In this document: piece by piece, positions 7,059 to 12,196 of the stretch | How positions within the stretch are numbered: the stretch's first letter is position 1 | How the letters are laid out: every line of letters begins with the position of its first letter | DNA from: Chloroflexota bacterium | GTDB lineage: Bacteria > Chloroflexota > Anaerolineae > Anaerolineales > UBA4823 | Direction of reading: 5' to 3' | NCBI GenBank assembly: GCA_017860725.1 | Contig: JAGDMX010000039.1 | Span: 1 to 12,196, forward strand | DNA length: 12,196 nucleotides | Program-made: the position numbers and the translations under genes | The notes under the pieces: generated by a model | What the model saw: the letters and a program-made list of their open reading frames with translations, nothing else | Database searches by the model: none | Told to the model about the DNA's origin: nothing

Positions 7059-7577
7059 ATGGACTTCTTCGACACCATCACTACCAGACAATCAATCCGG
7101 GCATATACGAATCAGCCGGTGGAGGAAGACAAGCTGCAGTGCATCCTGGAGGCAGCCAATCATGCACCATCCGCAGGCAACCGCCAGGCGTTTGAGATCT
7201 ACCTGGTACGCAGCTTGTCACTGCGCCAGAACCTGGTTAAGGCAGCTGGCGGGCAGGAGTTCCTGGCTCAAGCCCCGGTAGTTCTGGTCTTCTGCACCCA
7301 CCCGGCACGCAACGCCGACCGCTACGGCAAGCGCGGTGAAAGCTTGTACGCCGTTCAAGATGCCACTATTGCCTGCACCTTCGCCATGCTAGCGGCGGCT
7401 GCCCAGGGAATAGGCAGTGTGTGGGTAGGGGCGTTTGACGAGTCACAGGTGCGCCAAATCCTGGATCTACCGGACGGGGAGCGCCCGATCATCCTGCTAC
7501 CGATCGGTTACCCGGCAGAGCTGCCCGAAAGACGGGGTCGCCGGGCGCTGAGCGAGCTGGTGCATCCAGTGAGCTAA
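7059..7577 (+). CDS. Small FMN-dependent nitroreductase-family protein
   Basis: A 172-residue nitroreductase-fold protein. The FMN-binding N-terminus TTRQSIRAY (Arg10, Ser12, Arg14), the HAPSAGNRQ segment (Asn41), the central GIGSVWVGAF (117-126) and the C-terminal LPIGYPAE followed by RRGRR are all family hallmarks. These homodimers bind FMN and use NAD(P)H to reduce nitro groups, quinones, enones or similar acceptors; the physiological substrate is unknown. It is on the short side for the family (commonly 170-220 residues), without an obvious domain insertion. The gene starts 5 bp after permease 2 with only a poor ribosome binding site, so it is probably read from the ABC operon mRNA and may be coupled to it. 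A strong terminator follows 24 bp after its stop. Whether it modifies the exported compound is speculation. Confidence 0.9.
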   Translation: MDFFDTITTRQSIRAYTNQPVEEDKLQCILEAANHAPSAGNRQAFEIYLVRSLSLRQNLVKAAGGQEFLAQAPVVLVFCTHPARNADRYGKRGESLYAVQDATIACTFAMLAAAAQGIGSVWVGAFDESQVRQILDLPDGERPIILLPIGYPAELPERRGRRALSELVHPVS

Positions 7578-7601
7578 TTGCGAATTCCCAAACCATATGA
7601 C

Positions 7602-7634
7602 AAACCCCTGGGATTACGAAAATCCCAGGGGTTT
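7602..7634. terminator. Strong, probably bidirectional rho-independent terminator
   Basis: A perfect 14-bp stem (AAACCCCTGGGATT against AATCCCAGGGGTTT) closes a 5-nt loop (ACGAA, 7616-7620). On the plus strand it ends in TTTTGTAT, and on the minus strand in TTTG. It sits between the stop of the nitroreductase (7577) and the stop of the convergent C25 gene (7656), so it can end both transcripts, more strongly on the plus strand. Confidence 0.92.
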
Positions 7635-7655
7635 TGTATAGCGGCAGAGGTGAAT

Positions 7656-10600
7656 CTAACGCAGAATCACTGGTAGATAGAGTTTTAGCTGGTTGGTGAG
7701 GTAGCCAATTAAAGGTGGGGTGATTTGCCCCTCATACTGCACGTATGCCACTGCTTTGTAATCCCCAAGGGAAGCGTTCGTCGTGTTCCACTGAGTAACA
7801 ATGTGCGCGATGCCGCCGGGAGGCAAGCTCGGGATTTCCTGAACAAGCTCGTGGACAATACTACCGCCCAGCATGGAAACCTGGATGACCGCCGTAGGAG
7901 TGATGATCTGAGTACCGGTGTTCTCGAAATCAAAACCGATTTCCACTAACTTGCCGCTTGGGAAGAATAACGGTGCTACCAGGTTCCGGGCTTCGATGCT
8001 TACCTGACCAATTTGGAAGGGAAGGGTCTGGTCATCCAGCAAATTACCCTGGCTGTCGCGCAGCTCCGCAATGATGTAGTAATCACCGGGTTCAGTCTTG
8101 CCGATATCCCAAACCATAGAGAACGTCGCCAGCCCGGTGAGCCCCTCCAGGGCCTCTAACAGCAACCCATCCACCAGCTCATAGGAGCCCAGGCGGTAAA
8201 CTCCAGCGCTTACGATTACATCCTCGGGAGGGCCGCTGCGGTTGATCCATAGGTTTACTGGTACCGGGTTACCTTCTTGATATGCATCCATATACGTCGT
8301 GAACAAGGTAATCTCAGTCGACGATTCGACCAGTTCGACGGCGAGGGTGTAGTGCTGATAGAAGTTAAATTGCGTGGTTGCCGAATTGTAGATGAAGGGA
8401 TACAGCCGGATAAAGAGCTGTGAAGTGCCATCCAACGACTCTTCTACACCCCACCCGAACTCAAATTCCGGGAACCATTCGCTTGGGACCTGTGGAGCCA
8501 GCATTTCAGCGTGGGTAGCCCCGGCTTGCTGCGGGTCGAATAGCGGCAGGACCAGCCCGCTGCCCGACTGCATCTCCGTGCGGCTGACCAGCTCGACGGA
8601 TTGCACCTCAAAACCGGAAGGTAGCCAGTACACCATCTCATAGGTCGGGACCATGGGATTGCCCGGCATGAGCAAGTAAAATCCGTTGGGAATAGAGACC
8701 AGATCCTCGCCGAGCTCGGTTGTCTCAGTCATGAACTGCGGCACGCTGATCTGAATCTGGGTGGAGGTATCGATGACAGGCTGAGCCAACGCTCCGATCT
8801 CAGGTGCAGAAGTCAAGCCAAGATCCCCACCGTACTCTGGATCACCGAGCAGATGGTACTCTGCCGTCCATACGTCCTCGTAAAAGCCATATGCCCAGTT
8901 ATCGGCATGGAAACCGCCGATATCGCGCTTGACCGATTTGAGCACCGGGCCAGCCGCCTCACCAGGATCCCAGCGATCGTAGAAGGAATTAGCGACCGAT
9001 TTATTGACACAGCAGTAGCTAACCTCGGTCGAGCCCAGATAAAGGCCGGCGCCCTTAGCCAGGACGTTCTCGGCAAAACCAAGATCGCTGGTGTAATCTC
9101 CAGTCAGGCAAGAAGAGCCGTAGACGAAGGGATTGGCCGAGCCGAACGGGTCGGGATAGGACCAGAAATCCCAGGATACCAGATCATCCATCGACTCGCG
9201 GTTACCGTGACCTACCAGGTGAACGATATCTTTGCCGGGGGCCAGAGCAAAAAACTGGGCGACTGCATCATCCCGTGTGGCGATCAGGTGGGTATCCAGC
9301 TCTGTCACAATTACCCCATTATCGTCCAGCTTGTCTTTCACAGCCCGCCGCTCGGCACCAAAATCGATGTGATCGCTGCCGCCGCCGCGCGATTCCGGCC
9401 AACCGCTCATGATCAAGGCGTTCGACCAGTCGAAATCGTAACCGGCGGTATGGCGGTATACCCCAGTGATGGTGCGGATCGGGATGGCTAGCTCATAAGC
9501 GTTATTGCCGACGATGCGCCCCAGGTTCAGCTCTGGGTCGATCGTGTTATCGGCGGTATCGGCGTAGTACACGTCGGTGGGGCTAACCGTGACAGCATCG
9601 ATAAAAGCATCAACATACCAGGGAGGATCGAGCCTGCGGCTGTGGGCGGGGATGATGGCAGTTTCACCAACGAGCAGCACATAACCGTTGGATAGGAAAT
9701 GGTTGTCAACATCATCACTACCTGTCATCCCATCACCCCACAGCTCAAGGATGTCGTCCACGGTATCAGCGCAGGGGGTGCCGGTGAGGTATCCCAGGAC
9801 ACCAGCCTTGACCACTGCCAGGTCAGCCATGGCAGAGAGCAGGGCGTTGACATCGGTAGCCGATGGATCCGTGTCAAACAGATTAGTCGGATTGGTCACG
9901 ATCAGGTAATCCGAGCTTTCCCTGGCCTCTCGCACAGCCGTGGCAAGTGATTGGCCTTCGCTCGTGACCGGTGCCGGCAGACTGGGCTCCAGATACAGGT
10001 GTCGCCAATCTTTGTAGTAGTCGAGCCGAACCGACTCCGACCCTATGGCATAGATGCCCATATCCAGATCAGGATATAAGATCGGCAGGGCTTTATATTC
10101 GACCGTCAGGTGGTGACCTGGAAGCAGATCATATAGGAGCGAGCCGCTCTCGAATAAATCGATTTGCACAGAATTAACCTGGCTGGAAGTGGCATAGGTG
10201 CTGAGGACGGAATAGGTGCTGGTCGATTTATGGATCAGCTGAAAACCTACCAGGTTATCCGAGAGTGAATCCAAATAGGCGGTGAGTGTACCTTCGTTGA
10301 GGACGGTCAGTTGGATGGTGAATACCTGACCCAGGCGACTGACAGTGCGATCGATGGAAAGGGACAATTCCCCGGTTTGAATCTGAATATCTCTCCTACG
10401 ACCGGTATAAGTATCTCCTTCGTAAGCTCTTACATAGAGCTGGTAAGTGCCCGGATGCAGCCCGCCGATTCCCCAGGTGCACTCATGGTAGAAGTCGCCG
10501 ACATAATCCGGGTAGGTTGTGCAGAGCAGCTCGGCATCGATGTAGAACTCGACGTAGTCCACGTCACGCTCGCGTTCGACGCAGCCCAGGTATTCGCCGT

Positions 10601-11795
10601 GAGGGCCAGGAACGTCGGCAAAGCGGCAGTCTTCTTCGAAGTGGCTGGCGTAAGCCAGCAGCTCGAGTTCTGTGCCGTAAGGTACCGGATTGGCCGGCGC
10701 GTAGTAAATGAAACCGGGATCAGGATCCAGGATCTCGAGCTCACCATCAAAGGGCTCGGGGAAAGGGAAGAAGTCGGCTATGACGGCGGTCATATTATCG
10801 GCAAGATCGAAGGCCTGGACGAGGATGTCATGCTCGGTAAAAAACTGTTCATCAGTCATGTGCAGAAAGCCCGGTACCACTTCCGTATCATATTCTGGCG
10901 AGCTGGTGTCATCCGGCGAGTAATCGGTGCCGATCAGCACCTTGTCCATATAGAACTCGACGCGCTCGATCGCCTGGTCGTCTTCCACCGGGACGGACAG
11001 GCGGTAGCGGACAATGTTACCGGGCATCTGTTTGTTATCCAGATTGCCAACTTTGGGTTTGCTCACGTCCGGTGCAGGCAAAGTCTTAAAGAAAGCCGGC
11101 TTGCTGATAACCTCATTATCGAAGTCGTCCACAGATCGAACGCGGTATTGGTATTGCGTGTCAGGGAGCAACTCGGTGAGTACAATATCGTGCTGAGTTT
11201 CCAGCGCCGGGTCAGTCTCTTTCTTATCAAATACACCCGCCGACTGGCTGTATTCAACAGTGCTGTCGCTTTTATCATCGGTTACCCACCCCACCTTAAC
11301 CGAGGTAGTGGTGATATCGTAAACATAGGGTCCCTGAATGATCTGCGGTGGTGTCTGGTCGCATTTCCAGATTTCCGTGTGAGTGTTGTTCCCCTCGTTG
11401 GATTCCGATATGCCCTGGGTGATATCAGCACCTACATCAATGGTGTCCTCGGATTGGCTGCAATTCCAGGAGAAATTGAAGCACCTGGTCAGGCGTTCTC
11501 CAATACCTAGACCGGCAGAAACCGGCTCAGTAGCCTTGACAACACCGTCGACTTTCAAGCCACTGATGCCAGCGTCTTTCACTTCCGCCAACCCAATATT
11601 TCGGATCTGGTAGCAAACCACCGGTCCGTCGCTCCAAATATCGGTGATCACCAGGTCCGGCTGAGGTACATCTGGATCGAACTGGCGCGCGCTGGCGGAA
11701 CCTGCCAGCAAGAGCAGGCCGAGAAAGATGGGAATCAAAAACAGGAATTTCCAGCGGGCTGAAATTCCCCGGATAGAGCTGTATAGGTTATTCAT
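7656..11795 (-). CDS. Secreted multidomain gingipain-like (C25) cysteine peptidase
   Basis: A 1379-residue exported protein. Residues 1-36 are a signal peptide: basic N-region, a long Leu/Ile core, and a likely cut after SASA (Ala36). Next come a CARDB-like domain (about 45-145), an Fn3 domain like those before purple acid phosphatases (147-240), and two related Ig-like modules (about 245-345 and 352-473) sharing a VEFY-I/M-D strand. A beta domain (475-600) precedes the peptidase C25-like domain (about 625-990). His863 in VGHGN and Cys896 in GSSCLTG are the likely catalytic dyad; their 33-residue spacing equals that of gingipains RgpB and Kgp. Asp808 or Asp811 may assist. More beta-sandwich modules fill 1010-1365, and the chain ends KLYLPVILR. 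The start has AAAGGAGG 6 nt upstream. It probably degrades or processes proteins at the cell surface; substrate is unknown. No type IX sorting domain is evident. Confidence 0.85.
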   Translation of the reverse strand: MNNLYSSIRGISARWKFLFLIPIFLGLLLLAGSASARQFDPDVPQPDLVITDIWSDGPVVCYQIRNIGLAEVKDAGISGLKVDGVVKATEPVSAGLGIGERLTRCFNFSWNCSQSEDTIDVGADITQGISESNEGNNTHTEIWKCDQTPPQIIQGPYVYDITTTSVKVGWVTDDKSDSTVEYSQSAGVFDKKETDPALETQHDIVLTELLPDTQYQYRVRSVDDFDNEVISKPAFFKTLPAPDVSKPKVGNLDNKQMPGNIVRYRLSVPVEDDQAIERVEFYMDKVLIGTDYSPDDTSSPEYDTEVVPGFLHMTDEQFFTEHDILVQAFDLADNMTAVIADFFPFPEPFDGELEILDPDPGFIYYAPANPVPYGTELELLAYASHFEEDCRFADVPGPHGEYLGCVERERDVDYVEFYIDAELLCTTYPDYVGDFYHECTWGIGGLHPGTYQLYVRAYEGDTYTGRRRDIQIQTGELSLSIDRTVSRLGQVFTIQLTVLNEGTLTAYLDSLSDNLVGFQLIHKSTSTYSVLSTYATSSQVNSVQIDLFESGSLLYDLLPGHHLTVEYKALPILYPDLDMGIYAIGSESVRLDYYKDWRHLYLEPSLPAPVTSEGQSLATAVREARESSDYLIVTNPTNLFDTDPSATDVNALLSAMADLAVVKAGVLGYLTGTPCADTVDDILELWGDGMTGSDDVDNHFLSNGYVLLVGETAIIPAHSRRLDPPWYVDAFIDAVTVSPTDVYYADTADNTIDPELNLGRIVGNNAYELAIPIRTITGVYRHTAGYDFDWSNALIMSGWPESRGGGSDHIDFGAERRAVKDKLDDNGVIVTELDTHLIATRDDAVAQFFALAPGKDIVHLVGHGNRESMDDLVSWDFWSYPDPFGSANPFVYGSSCLTGDYTSDLGFAENVLAKGAGLYLGSTEVSYCCVNKSVANSFYDRWDPGEAAGPVLKSVKRDIGGFHADNWAYGFYEDVWTAEYHLLGDPEYGGDLGLTSAPEIGALAQPVIDTSTQIQISVPQFMTETTELGEDLVSIPNGFYLLMPGNPMVPTYEMVYWLPSGFEVQSVELVSRTEMQSGSGLVLPLFDPQQAGATHAEMLAPQVPSEWFPEFEFGWGVEESLDGTSQLFIRLYPFIYNSATTQFNFYQHYTLAVELVESSTEITLFTTYMDAYQEGNPVPVNLWINRSGPPEDVIVSAGVYRLGSYELVDGLLLEALEGLTGLATFSMVWDIGKTEPGDYYIIAELRDSQGNLLDDQTLPFQIGQVSIEARNLVAPLFFPSGKLVEIGFDFENTGTQIITPTAVIQVSMLGGSIVHELVQEIPSLPPGGIAHIVTQWNTTNASLGDYKAVAYVQYEGQITPPLIGYLTNQLKLYLPVILR

Positions 11796-11801
11796 TTCAG
11801 G

Positions 11802-11809
11802 CCTCCTTT
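11802..11809 (-). promoter_or_regulatory. Ribosome binding site of the C25 peptidase gene
   Basis: AAAGGAGG on the minus strand lies 6 nt before the ATG at 11793-11795. It supports the start that gives the clear signal peptide. Confidence 0.85.
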
Positions 11810-11838
11810 TGAAAACCTAAAACCGATCCCTTTATAAG

Positions 11839-11844
11839 ATTATA
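11839..11844 (-). promoter_or_regulatory. Candidate -10 box of the C25 peptidase gene
   Basis: A perfect TATAAT on the minus strand would give a leader of about 36 nt before the ATG. No good -35 box was found at 16-18 bp, so an activator or an alternative sigma factor is possible. Transcription could also run through from the upstream gene. Confidence 0.45.
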
Positions 11845-11890
11845 GACCTGAATCTAGGGCGTAACATTAATAGGACACTGCAAAGGGACG

Positions 11891-11934
11891 GTAGCTACGT
11901 TGTTATGATATTCTTAGACTTATAACGATGCTAC
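11891..11934 (-). other. Imperfect inverted repeat downstream of the right-edge gene
   Basis: GTAGC and GCTAC pair (5 bp), then two mismatches, then six more pairs (CGTTGT against ATAACG, one G-T), around a loop of about 17 nt. It lies 11 nt past the stop of the right-edge gene. There is no T-run on the minus strand, so it is at best a weak terminator or an mRNA end structure. Confidence 0.25.
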
Positions 11935-11944
11935 GACCTATCAA

Positions 11945-12196
11945 TCAAGGGCTTTCCTGGAGGACGAACGGGAGAAACAGCTTCGGCTGCGGCGTTGGTG
12001 TAGGGGTCGGGGTGGGAGTGGGAGTCGGTGTAGCGGTAGGAGTCGAGGTTTTCGTAGGCGTGGGGGTCTCCGTGGGCGGGATTGCGCTGCAGTCACCCAG
12101 GCGGAAGGATCCGATGCGGGTGCGCCAGCTACTATCGGAGATGGTGGTGTAATACTGGTGGGTGAACCAGAAAGTACAGTCGTCGAGGGGATCAAC
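11945..12196 (-). CDS. C-terminal end of a secreted protein with Pro-Thr linker (5' end outside window)
   Basis: The last 83 codons of a protein whose start lies beyond the right edge. The visible part begins VDPLDDCTFWFTHQYYTTIS and continues to a Cys36 in RLGDC. This Cys-bounded DDCTFW...TRIGSF block is one I remember near the ends of large secreted bacterial proteins. It is followed by about 32 residues of Pro-Thr repeats (40-71), then KLFLPFVL and four more residues (QESP). Pro-Thr linkers are typical of exported proteins, where they separate domains or span the cell wall. The tail closely resembles the end of the C25 peptidase gene 149 bp downstream on the same strand. The catalytic or binding domain is not visible, so no function can be given. 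Open frames on both strands over the repeat are artefacts of its composition. Confidence 0.75.
   Translation of the reverse strand, partial: VDPLDDCTFWFTHQYYTTISDSSWRTRIGSFRLGDCSAIPPTETPTPTKTSTPTATPTPTPTPTPTPTPQPKLFLPFVLQESP
11984..12079 (-). repeat. Low-complexity repeat encoding the Pro-Thr linker
   Basis: About 96 bp of imperfect 6-bp units (Pro codon plus Thr codon), with Lys, Ser, Glu and Ala breaking the pattern in its first half and six uninterrupted Pro-Thr pairs in the second. Third codon positions vary (CCG, CCC, CCT, CCA; ACT, ACC, ACA, ACG). This suggests the peptide is under selection rather than being a recent slippage product. Confidence 0.85.

Noticed and set aside
8853..9491. 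Plus-strand ORF of 212 codons opposite the C25 catalytic domain
   Set aside because: It is antisense to the conserved His/Cys region of the peptidase, has no family motif, and is best explained as a shadow frame.
10311..11510. Plus-strand ORF of 399 codons inside the C25 gene
   Set aside because: It is antisense to a gene with a clear signal peptide, domains and ribosome binding site. Its peptide shows no recognisable motif, and long shadow frames are common opposite GC-rich coding sequence.
11984..12079. Short tandem repeat considered as a CRISPR or other repeat array
   Set aside because: The units are 6 bp with no spacers and encode Pro-Thr in frame, so it is a protein linker.
11928..12152. 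Plus-strand ORF with Gly-Val repeats (GVGVGV)
   Set aside because: The Gly-Val repeat is the reverse complement of the Pro-Thr codon repeat. The minus-strand frame gives a coherent secreted C-terminus and stays open to the window edge, so the plus-strand peptide is an artefact.
11941..12195. Minus-strand ORF of 84 codons rich in Pro, Arg and Ser
   Set aside because: It is another frame of the same Pro-Thr repeat; the neighbouring frame ending at 11945 has the DDCTFW block, the linker and the LFLPFVL tail.

Overview
The window looks like chromosomal DNA of an uncultured Chloroflexota bacterium, probably Anaerolineae-like. This is inferred from gene content and style, not from a marker gene. 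The signs are moderately GC-rich DNA, AGGAGG-type ribosome binding sites, a very large secreted multidomain protein, and a second secreted protein with a long Pro-Thr linker. Both secreted proteins end in a short hydrophobic 'K-L-Y/F-L-P' tail of a kind I remember from secreted proteins of that phylum. There is no rRNA, tRNA, CRISPR array, insertion sequence or phage gene. No gene-free stretch exceeds 300 bp; the longest is 4287-4555.

Layout. Bases 1-2617 (+) hold a tight three-gene cluster: a double-GNAT acetyltransferase cut by the left edge, a small STAS (anti-sigma-antagonist-like) protein, and a DUF4032-type protein with a kinase-like catalytic signature. The last two overlap by ATGA. 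A membrane-bound M28 zinc peptidase (2622-3851, -) converges on this cluster with only 4 bp between stops. Divergent from it is a small GYD-domain protein (4002-4286, +).

Bases 4556-7577 (+) form an operon with gaps of 5-9 bp: an ABC-2 exporter (one ATPase, two related permeases) followed by a small FMN nitroreductase. A good promoter (TTGACA-17-TACACT) and a leader of about 120 nt with a GC hairpin precede it. A 14-bp perfect-stem terminator at 7602-7634 ends it and can serve both strands.

Bases 7656-11795 (-) encode a 1379-residue secreted protein with CARDB, Fn3 and Ig-like modules around a gingipain-like (C25) cysteine peptidase domain. His863 and Cys896 are 33 residues apart, the same spacing as in the gingipains. 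Upstream on the same strand, the right edge holds the last 83 residues of another secreted protein with a Pro-Thr linker and a similar C-terminal tail.

The strongest leads are the shared C-terminal tail of the two secreted proteins, the gingipain-like protease without a visible Bacteroidetes type IX sorting domain, and the coupling of a STAS protein to a kinase-like DUF4032 protein.
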